Positions 25,419-33,226 of a stretch of 35,848 nucleotides of DNA are shown piece after piece. The notes beneath the pieces were generated by a model, which saw only the letters and a program-made list of their open reading frames with translations, ran no database searches and was not told where the DNA came from. The DNA comes from JAAEQG01 sp023133475 (GTDB lineage: Bacteria > Planctomycetota > Phycisphaerae > UBA1845). The position numbers and the translations under genes are program-made. Each line of letters opens with the position of its first letter. The stretch's first letter is position 1. The stretch is taken from assembly GCA_030631415.1 (NCBI GenBank), contig DAOVLE010000022.1, positions 1-35,848 of the forward strand, read 5' to 3'.

Positions 25419-26367
25419 GATGGTGACTCGGACGGCTGATGCGATTCGGGCTGAGTTGTCCAAGGTTATCGTGGGTCAGGAAGCGGTGCTGGAGCAGTGC
25501 ATCGTTGCGCTGCTCAGCGGTGGTCACGTGTTGCTGGAAGGCCCACCCGGCACCGCCAAGACCCTGCTGGTGCGTGCGTTGGCGTTGGCGATTGGTGGTG
25601 AGTTTCGCCGCGTGCAGTTCACTCCGGATTTAATGCCGGCTGACATTGTCGGTGTGAACATTTTGCGGCGGGAGACGACGACGTTCGAGTTTCGCCCCGG
25701 CCCTTTGTTCTGCGATTTGTTGTTGGCTGACGAGATCGACCGGGCGCCGGCCAAGACGCAAGCGGGATTGCTCGAAGCCATGCAGGAGCGGCAGGTGTCG
25801 GTGGACGGCGAGACGCGGCGGCTTAGCCCTGTTTTCACGACGTTCGCCACCCAGAACCCCATCGAGTATGAAGGCACTTACCCGTTGCCCGAAGCCCAGC
25901 TTGACCGCTTCATGTTCAAGACGCTGGTGGGCTATCCCCGGCAGGAGGCTGAAGGGGAGATTCTGCAACGACACCTGGGCGGCTTTGACGCCGATCGCCT
26001 GGAGACCTTCGGTATCGAGCCGTGCAGCTCGGTCGAGGAGCTAAGCCGTCTCCGTAAGACGGTGCGGCAGGTGCAGGTGGCTGCTGCGGTGGTGGATTAC
26101 ATCACGTCGGTGGTTCGCAGCACGCGCGAGTTCCATGCGTTGACGCTGGGAGCCAGCCCACGGGCTTCGGTGATGTTGTTGCTGGCCAGCCAGGCGTTGG
26201 CGGTTTTGCGTGGTCGCACGTATGTCATCCCGGACGACGTCCGCGATTTATCCGCCCCGGTGCTCCGCCATCGTATCGTGCTCAATCCGGAAGTGGAGAT
26301 CGAAGGCACCGCCCCGGATCAGTGCATTAAAGAAGTCGTCGAGCGAATCGAAGTGCCCCGAATCTGA
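25408..26367 (+). CDS. MoxR-family AAA+ ATPase
   Basis: A 319-residue, full-length AAA+ ATPase. Walker A GPPGTAKT (45-52), Walker B LLLADEIDRA (104-113), sensor-1 region TFATQNPIEYEGTYPLPEAQLDRF and a C-terminal lid domain (SPRASVMLLLASQALAVLRGRTYVIPDDV) are all intact. It acts as a cytoplasmic chaperone-like ATPase for membrane or metalloprotein complexes with VWA/DUF58 partners. ATG 25408 overlaps the preceding gene by 11 bp (GGAGCTGGAAC upstream). The usual DUF58 and transglutaminase genes are absent downstream; repeats follow instead. Confidence 0.95.
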   Translation: MDFEMVTRTADAIRAELSKVIVGQEAVLEQCIVALLSGGHVLLEGPPGTAKTLLVRALALAIGGEFRRVQFTPDLMPADIVGVNILRRETTTFEFRPGPLFCDLLLADEIDRAPAKTQAGLLEAMQERQVSVDGETRRLSPVFTTFATQNPIEYEGTYPLPEAQLDRFMFKTLVGYPRQEAEGEILQRHLGGFDADRLETFGIEPCSSVEELSRLRKTVRQVQVAAAVVDYITSVVRSTREFHALTLGASPRASVMLLLASQALAVLRGRTYVIPDDVRDLSAPVLRHRIVLNPEVEIEGTAPDQCIKEVVERIEVPRI

Positions 26368-26377
26368 TCGGCTTGGT

Positions 26378-26470
26378 GAGGCAAGAGGCAAGAGGCAAGA
26401 GGCATGAGGCATGAGGCATGAGGCAAGAGGCATGAGGCAAGAGGCAACAAGGCAACGAGGCAACAAGGCA
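26378..26470. repeat. GAGGCAA/GAGGCAT minisatellite after the MoxR stop
   Basis: About 12 imperfect 7-bp copies (GAGGCAA, GAGGCAT), ending in GGCAACAAGGCAACGAGG. The same ending occurs in the tract at 34385-34447. Confidence 0.85.
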
Positions 26471-26473
26471 GAT

Positions 26474-26654
26474 GTAGGGCGGGTTCCACCCGCCACGTCA
26501 GACTAAAGGGGACGAGAGAAAAAATCCGCAGATTACACAGATTACACAGATTGAGCAGCTTAACAAAGAAATATACTCAAACCTGATCCCTGCTATCTCC
26601 CAGGCACTTTTTCACAAGTCTGCGTAATCTGTGTAATCTGCGTAATCTGCGGAT
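26474..26654. repeat. GTAGGGCGGG arm plus inverted GATTACACAGATT element
   Basis: 26474-26494 is a single GTAGGGCGGG hairpin. 26524-26552 (ATCCGCAGATTACACAG, then repeats of ATTACACAG) and 26616-26654 (AATCTGTGTAATCTGCG, then CTGCGGAT) form a second element's inverted arms around about 63 bp. No gene is seen between 26368 and 26701. Confidence 0.75.
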
Positions 26655-26701
26655 GTTAAAGCGTTTAGCCAGGATAATTCACCGCAGAGCACGAGACTCC
26701 G

Positions 26702-27334
26702 TCAGGGGGGAATGATACCTAGGAATGTAAGGCTGTCTCGGATGAACAGGCATGCGAACACGACGAGCGCAACTCCCAGAAAACGGTTGACGTAGACGTA
26801 GCCGCGGCTATTGAGAAAGGATCGTGAATGGGCGACGACCAATGCAACGAGCATCTTCGTACCAACCAGGCATACGTAAAGCCCGGCAATGAAGAGAATC
26901 GCCGCGAGAGCGCTGTCCCTCGCCGCTTTCAGGAGTATCGGTGCACCAATCACGCTCCAGAAGAGATACGGGTGCGGATTTAGCAGGTTCACCATGACTC
27001 CTCTGCGGAGTGATTGAGGCTTCGCGGTATCGTGTCGCAACTCGACGCCACGGGCGCGGAAGTTCTCGATGGCAAGGTAAATGAGGAATGCCGCTCCGAG
27101 AAAAGTGATGACGCCGAGAGCCGACTCGACCCGGGCCAATTGACCCACCAGCAGGAGGGACAGCCCGATAATCGGGGCATCGGTTAAAAGTGGTGTGATG
27201 GCAACCTTGAGCCCCTCCCCAAGACCAAATCGCAGGGTTTGGGCAATCACCAAGGCTGTCATGGCGCCGGGGGTGAAGCCGCCCGCCAAACCAAAGACGC
27301 ATCCGGATGCGAAAAACAAGAATGGCTCAAGCAT
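26702..27334 (-). CDS. LysE-family exporter
   Basis: The protein has 210 residues and about six membrane segments. The N-terminal half has GLAGGFTPGAMTALVIAQTLRFGLGEGLKVAITPLLTD, the LysE/RhtB signature with GxxPGP-like GFTPGA. The C-terminal half has VNLLNPHPYLFWSVIGAP, the matching second motif. These proteins export amino acids or related small molecules by antiport; the substrate cannot be told from sequence. It starts 20 bp after the stop of the NtrC-type regulator and is probably cotranscribed with the two-component genes, so export may be under their control. The ribosome binding site is weak. Confidence 0.88.
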   Translation of the reverse strand: MLEPFLFFASGCVFGLAGGFTPGAMTALVIAQTLRFGLGEGLKVAITPLLTDAPIIGLSLLLVGQLARVESALGVITFLGAAFLIYLAIENFRARGVELRHDTAKPQSLRRGVMVNLLNPHPYLFWSVIGAPILLKAARDSALAAILFIAGLYVCLVGTKMLVALVVAHSRSFLNSRGYVYVNRFLGVALVVFACLFIRDSLTFLGIIPP

Positions 27335-27353
27335 GACACCCAGCCGAGAACTC

Positions 27354-28718
27354 TCACAACAACCCGTACTTTTGCAACCGATACCTGAGCTGATCGCGGG
27401 ACAGGCTTAGCAACGAGGCTGCATGAGTCTGGTTGCCGTTGGTCCGCTTCAAAGCCTGACGAACAAGCTGCTCCTCGACCCGGGCCAGATTGACGCCCTT
27501 GGGGGGCAGTTGCAATCCCGCGATGGCTTCGCCGGGTTGATCGGTGGCCCGACCAAGCACCAGATCGCCCGCGTCGATGTAGTCGTGTTTGCACAACAAC
27601 ACCGCACGCTCGACAGCATTGCGCAACTCACGCACATTGCCAGGCCAGGCGTGAGACATCAACTTGTCCTCGGCATCGCGGCGGATTTCCGTGATCGGCT
27701 TGCGAAACTCCGACGAGAAACATGCCACGAAATGCTTGGCCAACAACAGCACGTCCGCACCACGCTGCCGCAGAGGCGAAAGGTGAATGGGAATGATGTT
27801 CAGCCGGTAATAAAGGTCCTCACGAAACTTGCCTTGCTCGACCGCTTTTTCGATGTTGCGGTTGGTGGCGGCGATGACCCGGACGTCCACCTCGATATCA
27901 TGCACCCCGCCAACCCGCCGGAACATACGCTCCTCCAGGAAGCGTAGCAGCTTCGACTGGAGCACCAGCGGCATATCGCCGACCTCGTCCAGGAACACGG
28001 TCCCACCATGAGAGACCTCCAACAACCCCTTCTTGAGCGACTTGGCATCGGTGAAGGCGCCACGCTCGTAACCGAACAACTCGCTTTCCAGCAAAGTCTC
28101 TGCCATCGCGGTGCACGTGATATTCATGAAGGGATGGTCGGCCCGGTCGGAGTTGTAGTGAATGGTCTTAGCCACCAGGTCCTTGCCCGTGCCGCTTTCG
28201 CCGGTGATGAAGATGGTGGAGGCGCCGCTGGCAGCCACGTCACGGATGATCGCAAATAACTCGAGCATCACCGGCGAAGCCCCGATGATACCCTCGATTC
28301 CGAAACGCGACTTCATCTGCGCCCGGAAATCACGCACCTGCCGTTTCAGCAAGGTGGTCTCCAGGCCGTGCTCGATGGTCTGCATCAGCTCGTCCATCTT
28401 GAACGGCTTGCTGACGTAGTCGAATGCCCCCAGACGCATGGCGGTGACCGCGTCCTCGACGTTGCTGTAAGCGGTGAGCATCACCACCACAATGTCCGCG
28501 TCGATCTTGCGAACGTTGCGCAACACCTCAAGCCCGGTCATGTCCGGGAGCTTGTAGTCCAAAGTGATCAGATCGTACGAAACATTGCGGAGCTTGCGAA
28601 GCCCCTCACCGCCGGTCTCAGCCTCGTCGGCGATGTACCCTTCCTCCATAAACCGCTGACGCAAGGACCAGCGGATCAGCTTCTCGTCTTCGATAATCAA
28701 GACTCGTGTTTTGCTCAT
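27354..28718 (-). CDS. NtrC-family sigma54-dependent response regulator
   Basis: The protein has 454 residues with three complete domains. The receiver has acidic pocket IIEDEK and phospho-acceptor Asp54 in LITLDYKLPDM, with Lys104 in SKPF. The sigma54-activating AAA+ domain has Walker A GESGTGKD (173-180), the sigma54-contact loop GAFTDA (220-225), Walker B GGTVFLDEVGDM and the arginine finger region. The Fis-type helix-turn-helix at the end is NQTHAASLLSLSRDQLRYRLQKYGLL. Phosphorylation by the kinase encoded just upstream (28873-30048) should switch on sigma54 promoters. The target genes are unknown; the downstream LysE-type gene is a candidate. Confidence 0.96.
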   Translation of the reverse strand: MSKTRVLIIEDEKLIRWSLRQRFMEEGYIADEAETGGEGLRKLRNVSYDLITLDYKLPDMTGLEVLRNVRKIDADIVVVMLTAYSNVEDAVTAMRLGAFDYVSKPFKMDELMQTIEHGLETTLLKRQVRDFRAQMKSRFGIEGIIGASPVMLELFAIIRDVAASGASTIFITGESGTGKDLVAKTIHYNSDRADHPFMNITCTAMAETLLESELFGYERGAFTDAKSLKKGLLEVSHGGTVFLDEVGDMPLVLQSKLLRFLEERMFRRVGGVHDIEVDVRVIAATNRNIEKAVEQGKFREDLYYRLNIIPIHLSPLRQRGADVLLLAKHFVACFSSEFRKPITEIRRDAEDKLMSHAWPGNVRELRNAVERAVLLCKHDYIDAGDLVLGRATDQPGEAIAGLQLPPKGVNLARVEEQLVRQALKRTNGNQTHAASLLSLSRDQLRYRLQKYGLL

Positions 28719-28793
28719 ACGAACTTAACCTCGTGCATACCGGGGCATCTTACCCGCATCGGGGTGGTTACCGCAAAGGACCCGGCAAACAAC

Positions 28794-28876
28794 GTAGGGC
28801 GGGTTCCACCCGCCATGCCAGGAGAAGGCGGGTGGAACCCGCCCTACAATCATCTGGCGGGTGGAACCCGCCCTAC
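28794..28876. repeat. One and a half GTAGGGCGGG elements between kinase and regulator genes
   Basis: A full 54-bp element (28794-28847) is followed by an inverted half copy (28856-28876). The half copy's CTAC supplies the TAG stop of the kinase gene on the minus strand. Confidence 0.85.
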
Positions 28877-30048
28877 TTGGGCAACTGGATACACACCCGG
28901 GTCCCCTTGCCTTCGGTGCTGCTGATGGTCATCTGCCCTTCGTGGGCCTCGACAATACGCTTGCAAATCGCCAGCCCCAGCCCGGTGCCTTTGGCTTTGG
29001 TGGTGAAGAAAGGCTCGAAGGCTCGCTGGAGTGAGTCGCGGGTCATGCCCTGCCCGGTGTCGCGGACTTCGATGCAAACCTGCCTGCGGTCCGCAGAGAG
29101 GGCGATGGAGACCTCCCCACCCCGTTCACAAGCGTGAGAGGCGTTGAGCACCAGGTTGCTGATCACCTGTTCGACTTGCGATTCGTCGATGGCTGCGTAG
29201 ATGGGACGTTCCACCCCCCGGCAGCGGATTGGCAAGTCGCGCAAAGCCGGCTCCTGACGCAGGAACTTGAGGGTTCGCTGGATCACGTTTGCGAGGTTCT
29301 TGCGCGTGCGCGAGGGCGGCTTGGGGCGGGCGTAGACCAACAGGTCGCGGACGGTGCGGTCCAGGCGATCAATCTGCGAGAGAATCTCGGAAATAATTTC
29401 CCGGTGGGGGTCCTCGGGGTCGAGAGCTGTCCCGATCACCTGGATCGCCCCGCTGATGCCCGCCAGGGGATTCTTGATCTCATGAGCCAGCGAGGCGGCC
29501 AACTCGCCCACATTGGCCAGATGCGATACCTCCTCCAAACGCTGCTTCATTCGCTGCCGCTCCGCCTGGCGCACCTTTTGCGAGTATTCCTCGCGGTACG
29601 AATCCAGCATCACCGCCAGTTCGAGATCGAGAACCTTGCTCAGCGAGAGACCCGCCTCAGCCGAGTTGGGCAGGCCTAACGCATACACTGCCTTGCTCAG
29701 CTCCGTGCGCACGACGTTCATGGCAATAATCATGTACTGTTGTGGAAGATGCACGCGGACGTGCGAACGCCCGATCCCAGCCACCCGCTCGAAATGCGCG
29801 TCGTCGTACTGCCCGGTGAACAGATGCTCCATCCAGCGGCACAGAGCCGGCTTGAATTGATCCTTGCCTACCCCACTTTCCTCGAGAATCGCCGCCGCGT
29901 CGGCGTCTGCAATCAGCCGCTCATAGAAATGATCGGTGATCCGGCCCAAGCCCGGTTTCAACGCTTTGCCCAGTTTGCGGAGGTTTGCGGCATCGTCGTC
30001 TCCGAACCCCACATACCGTTTCAGTTCATCATAGAAGGAGTCTTGCAT
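28873..30048 (-). CDS. Globin-coupled sensor histidine kinase
   Basis: The protein has 391 residues. ATG 30048 has AAAGGA five bases upstream; the longer ORF to 30093 is less likely. Residues 1-150 resemble a protoglobin/globin-coupled sensor domain, all-helical, with the typical IGRSHVRVHLPQQYMI segment. His96 is the probable proximal haem ligand, so oxygen or another gas is the likely signal. A linker helix leads to the dimerisation/phospho-acceptor helix (ELAASLAHEIKNPLAG, His189) and the HATPase_c domain (NLVLNASHACE; DTGQGM; GTGLGLAICKRIVE). It is cytoplasmic, with no membrane segment. It is transcribed just before the NtrC-type regulator, its likely partner. The stop TAG lies inside a palindromic repeat. 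Confidence 0.88.
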   Translation of the reverse strand: MQDSFYDELKRYVGFGDDDAANLRKLGKALKPGLGRITDHFYERLIADADAAAILEESGVGKDQFKPALCRWMEHLFTGQYDDAHFERVAGIGRSHVRVHLPQQYMIIAMNVVRTELSKAVYALGLPNSAEAGLSLSKVLDLELAVMLDSYREEYSQKVRQAERQRMKQRLEEVSHLANVGELAASLAHEIKNPLAGISGAIQVIGTALDPEDPHREIISEILSQIDRLDRTVRDLLVYARPKPPSRTRKNLANVIQRTLKFLRQEPALRDLPIRCRGVERPIYAAIDESQVEQVISNLVLNASHACERGGEVSIALSADRRQVCIEVRDTGQGMTRDSLQRAFEPFFTTKAKGTGLGLAICKRIVEAHEGQMTISSTEGKGTRVCIQLPK

Positions 30049-30138
30049 GGGATCCTTTCTTGGGCTCCGGGCGGCAATGCCGGAAGCACGCACCAGGCAG
30101 GAATTGTCCCAGATACTGCGAAGATTTCCACAACAAAT

Positions 30139-30195
30139 GTAGGGCGGGTTCCACCCGCCGTCTTGGCATGGTGCGGCGGGTGGAACCCGCCCTAC
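30139..30195. repeat. 57-bp GTAGGGCGGG inverted-repeat element
   Basis: A complete copy in the divergent gap between the kinase and CoA-transferase genes. The architecture matches that at 7462-7518, including GGCATGG in the loop. Confidence 0.85.
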
Positions 30196-30276
30196 TGTTC
30201 TGGCATGTCTTTTGCTAAACGTTATGATGGATGCCTGATGTTCAGGTCGGCTGTTGTTGATACGAAGGGACTACGC

Positions 30277-32214
30277 ATGGACTATGATTGGCGCACTCGA
30301 TGGGGAGACAAACTCGTCGATATGAAGACCGCGATCTCGCTGATCAAACGCGGTGATCGCATCTTCGTCGGTTCGGGGGCTGCTGCTCCGACGCCGTTGC
30401 TTGAGGGGCTGGTGGAGCATCGTGAGAATTTGCTGGACCACGAGGTTGTTCACATCCTCATTCTGGGTGATGCCCCGCATGTTGCCCCGGAATTGGCGTC
30501 GCTGTTCAGGCACAACGCCCTGTTCATCGGCGGCAATGTGCGTCAGGCGGTGCAGGAGGGTCGCGCCGACTACACCCCGATCTTTCTTTCCGAAATTCCC
30601 GGGATGCTGCGTAGCGGGCGTATTCCCGTGGATGTGGCTATGGTCCAGATGAGCCCGCCGGATCGTCACGGTTTTTGTAGTCTTGGGGTTGATGTGGGTG
30701 TCAGCCGTGCCGGTATCGCCGCCGCCCGCATTCTAATCGCGGAAGTGAACGTGCGGATGCCGCGCACACATGGAGACACGTTCATCCATGCCGATCGTAT
30801 CAGTGCCATAGTGGAGACCGATCACCCGCTGCACGAGATGCCCCCGCGTGGTGGAGGCGAGGTCACCAGGAGGATCGGGCAACACGTGGCGGACCTCATT
30901 GAGGACGGGTCCACCCTTCAGTTAGGGATCGGTGCCATTCCAGACGCGGTTCTCGCCTGCCTGGGCAACAAGAAGAACCTGGGTATGCACACCGAGATGT
31001 TCAGCGACGGAGCGATCGAGCTGATGGAGCGGGGGGTGATCAACAACCGGGCGAAGACGTTGCAGCGTGGCAAGGCGGTGGTCAGCTTCGTGATGGGCAC
31101 GCAACGGCTTTACGACTTTGTTGCCGACAACGCCGCCATCGAGTTCCACCCCTGCGACTATACCAACGATCCGGTGATCATCGCCAAAAATGACAAGATG
31201 GTGGCTATCAATACCACTTTGGAGGTGGATTTGACCGGTCAGGTGTGCTCGGATTCGATCGGAGCCAAGTTCTACAGCGGGATCGGCGGTCAGGTTGATT
31301 TCATTCGCGGGGCGGCGCGGAGCAAGGGCGGCAAGCCCATCATCGCCTTGCCTTCCACCGCGATGGGTGGTGTGGTGTCGCGTATTGTCCCGTCGCTGAC
31401 CGAGGGGGCTGGGGTGGTGACCACCCGTGGGGACGTGCACTATGTGGTTACCGAATATGGGGTGGCTCATTTGCACGGCAAGAAAATCCGGGAACGTGCC
31501 ATGGCTTTGATCCAGATTGCTCACCCCCGGTTCCGCCCGTGGCTTTTGGCAGAGGCCAAGCAACGCCGATACATCTTCCGTGACCAGAAGGAGATACCGA
31601 TGCACATCCCCGAGTATCCCGAGGATGTGACACGGCGAACGATCAACCGGTCGGGCAATCACATTCTGCTGCGGGCGGTTCGCCCCACCGACGAGTCCAG
31701 GGTCCACGACTTGTTCCACGACCTGGGTTTGGAGGCTCTTCCCTTGGAGTTGAGCCGGGACTCTGGTGGTGATATCCGCCACCAGATTCACGAGTTGTGC
31801 AACGTGGACTATGACAACCAGATGAGCATTGTTGCCTGTGTCGGCGAGGATTTCGCCTATGCGGAGATTGTGGCGATGGCCGGCTACCGGGTGGATCGGT
31901 CCACGGGATTCGCGGACTTGACCTTTGGGGTGGCTCCACCCTACCAGAAGCAGGGGACCGGGACTTTGCTGATGGAGCATATTGTTCGGGTGGCTCGGAC
32001 TCGCGGCATCAAGGGGCTCAACGCGACGATCCCCTCGGAGAATACGCGGATGATAGGTTTGCTCAATAAGCTGGGGTTCCCCTTGCAGAGCAGAGTCCAG
32101 GACGAGATGACCGTGCTGACGACATCCTTCGTGGACCACGAGCTTGAGGCATCAGAGCCCGAGACCCTGCCTGAGCAGGACCCTGAGCCTACTGCCGAGA
32201 GCACAGTGCCCTGA
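30277..32214 (+). CDS. Acetyl-CoA hydrolase/CoA-transferase fused to a GNAT acetyltransferase domain
   Basis: The protein has 645 residues from ATG 30277 (AAGGGA upstream). The open frame to 29740 is the antisense of the kinase plus a repeat. Residues 1-440 form an acetate/4-hydroxybutyrate CoA-transferase-type fold: GSGAAAPTPLLEGL, LGIGAIPDAVLA and GMHTEMFSDG, with Glu240 the likely thioester-forming residue by analogy with 4-hydroxybutyrate CoA-transferase, then TEYGVAHLHGKKIRERA. From about 465 a GNAT domain follows (ILLRAVRPTDESRV; acetyl-CoA loop PPYQKQGTGTLLMEH). It probably moves CoA between acyl groups for acetate/acetyl-CoA balance; the GNAT part may acetylate a protein or regulate the enzyme. 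The tail is acidic and disordered. The last 26 bp overlap the convergent P-loop gene. Confidence 0.9.
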   Translation: MDYDWRTRWGDKLVDMKTAISLIKRGDRIFVGSGAAAPTPLLEGLVEHRENLLDHEVVHILILGDAPHVAPELASLFRHNALFIGGNVRQAVQEGRADYTPIFLSEIPGMLRSGRIPVDVAMVQMSPPDRHGFCSLGVDVGVSRAGIAAARILIAEVNVRMPRTHGDTFIHADRISAIVETDHPLHEMPPRGGGEVTRRIGQHVADLIEDGSTLQLGIGAIPDAVLACLGNKKNLGMHTEMFSDGAIELMERGVINNRAKTLQRGKAVVSFVMGTQRLYDFVADNAAIEFHPCDYTNDPVIIAKNDKMVAINTTLEVDLTGQVCSDSIGAKFYSGIGGQVDFIRGAARSKGGKPIIALPSTAMGGVVSRIVPSLTEGAGVVTTRGDVHYVVTEYGVAHLHGKKIRERAMALIQIAHPRFRPWLLAEAKQRRYIFRDQKEIPMHIPEYPEDVTRRTINRSGNHILLRAVRPTDESRVHDLFHDLGLEALPLELSRDSGGDIRHQIHELCNVDYDNQMSIVACVGEDFAYAEIVAMAGYRVDRSTGFADLTFGVAPPYQKQGTGTLLMEHIVRVARTRGIKGLNATIPSENTRMIGLLNKLGFPLQSRVQDEMTVLTTSFVDHELEASEPETLPEQDPEPTAESTVP

Positions 32215-33001
32215 GCGAGTTGAGCAACTTGTGCCGGCGTGGGTCCTGGGGATCGTCGGGATTGCAGCAGAGTATGGTGCGGTAGTTTGTGATGGGCGTT
32301 TGCACGCGGTGCAGCAGTTGTTCGAGGCGCCGGCAGCACCCCTCCGCCATTTCCCGCTTCTCGCCCGCCGCAGTGTTGATCACCACTATGTCGCTCTCGA
32401 CCAACCCGTGATATTCCGGGCGCAATTGAATCCGGGTGGCCAATTGGTTGCCCAGGGGCGATTGCAGGAACACTTCAATTTGTGACTTACTGAGCAAATC
32501 ACGATCTTGCCAGGAATCGTCGTCCATATATCCGACGTCGTAGGGCACCCCAAAAACCTCCGCCGCGAACTCGGCGGTGTCGTCCAGGACGTCCTGCAAC
32601 GCGCGGGCGGCTTGGGTCGAGGACCTGAACACGTCGCTCAGTGACCGCGGTGCCGGCATCACAAAAAGCTGCTGATCGTAGGGGTAGGCATGGATCAGGG
32701 CGGGGTCGGCATCGGATTCGATGATGACTCTGGCGGACTGGTCTCGTTTGTGGATGGCTGCGAGCATCTCGGGCAGCATCTCGAAGATTCGCTCTTGTTC
32801 GTAGCAAAGCCACTGGGCACTGGCAACGGCACAATCGCATCCCGGCGGATTGATGCCCACCGGCATACGCTTGCTGCCGTTGACGGCGCTGAGACGCAGA
32901 TAGTGAGCTCTGCCGTCGGCAACCTCCTCGATCATAAGGCTCACAACGGAACTCTTCCCCGAGCGGCGGGGGCCACTTACAAGTACGACTGCAAGATCCA
33001 T
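32189..33001 (-). CDS. P-loop NTPase of unknown function
   Basis: The protein has 270 residues from ATG 33001; GTG 33052 in frame is possible. Walker A is at the very N-terminus (VLVSGPRRSGKSSVV). A Walker B-like hydrophobic strand is RVIIESDADP or DIVVINTA. The central part (CDCAVASAQWLCYEQERIFEMLPEMLAAIHKRD) and the C-terminus (NYRTILCCNPDDPQDPRRHKLLNSLRALC) show no family I can name; the fold suggests a KAP/SIMIBI-like kinase or GTPase. The ribosome binding site is weak. It converges on the CoA-transferase gene, overlapping it by 26 bp. Confidence 0.75.
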   Translation of the reverse strand: MDLAVVLVSGPRRSGKSSVVSLMIEEVADGRAHYLRLSAVNGSKRMPVGINPPGCDCAVASAQWLCYEQERIFEMLPEMLAAIHKRDQSARVIIESDADPALIHAYPYDQQLFVMPAPRSLSDVFRSSTQAARALQDVLDDTAEFAAEVFGVPYDVGYMDDDSWQDRDLLSKSQIEVFLQSPLGNQLATRIQLRPEYHGLVESDIVVINTAAGEKREMAEGCCRRLEQLLHRVQTPITNYRTILCCNPDDPQDPRRHKLLNSLRALCSRQ

Positions 33002-33097
33002 ATGGAGCACTACACCTGAGAATAACCAATAAAAGCAAAGACCTCGAACCACCCATTATAGGCATTGACTTTGCCCAAGATCAACAACAAACCCAAA

Positions 33098-33119
33098 GTA
33101 GGGCGGGTTTCACCCGCCT
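33098..33119. repeat. GTAGGGCGGG single-arm palindrome
   Basis: One self-complementary arm (GTAGGGCGGGTTTCACCC then GCC) followed shortly by a second ATCGTAGGGCAACG. Confidence 0.8.
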
Positions 33120-33147
33120 TCCCCATCGTAGGGCAACGTGTGGTTCA

Positions 33148-33177
33148 TTGACGTGGTTGGCAAGTGGGGGGTATACT
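33148..33177 (+). promoter_or_regulatory. Sigma70-like promoter for the zinc-ribbon gene
   Basis: TTGACG (33148-33153) and TATACT (33172-33177) are spaced by 18 bp. They lie about 50 bp upstream of ATG 33227. Confidence 0.55.
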
Positions 33178-33226
33178 ACTAGTGAACGCAGTGAGCGGCT
33201 ATGCCCTATGGTGGAGAGTTCCAGGC

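Noticed and set aside
29740..30276. N-terminal extension of the CoA-transferase by 179 codons
   Set aside because: It is antisense to the globin-coupled kinase and passes through a palindromic repeat. ATG 30277 has a ribosome binding site and starts the conserved fold.
30922..32139. 405-codon minus-strand frame
   Set aside because: Antisense to the CoA-transferase-GNAT gene, with no family features and no ribosome binding site.
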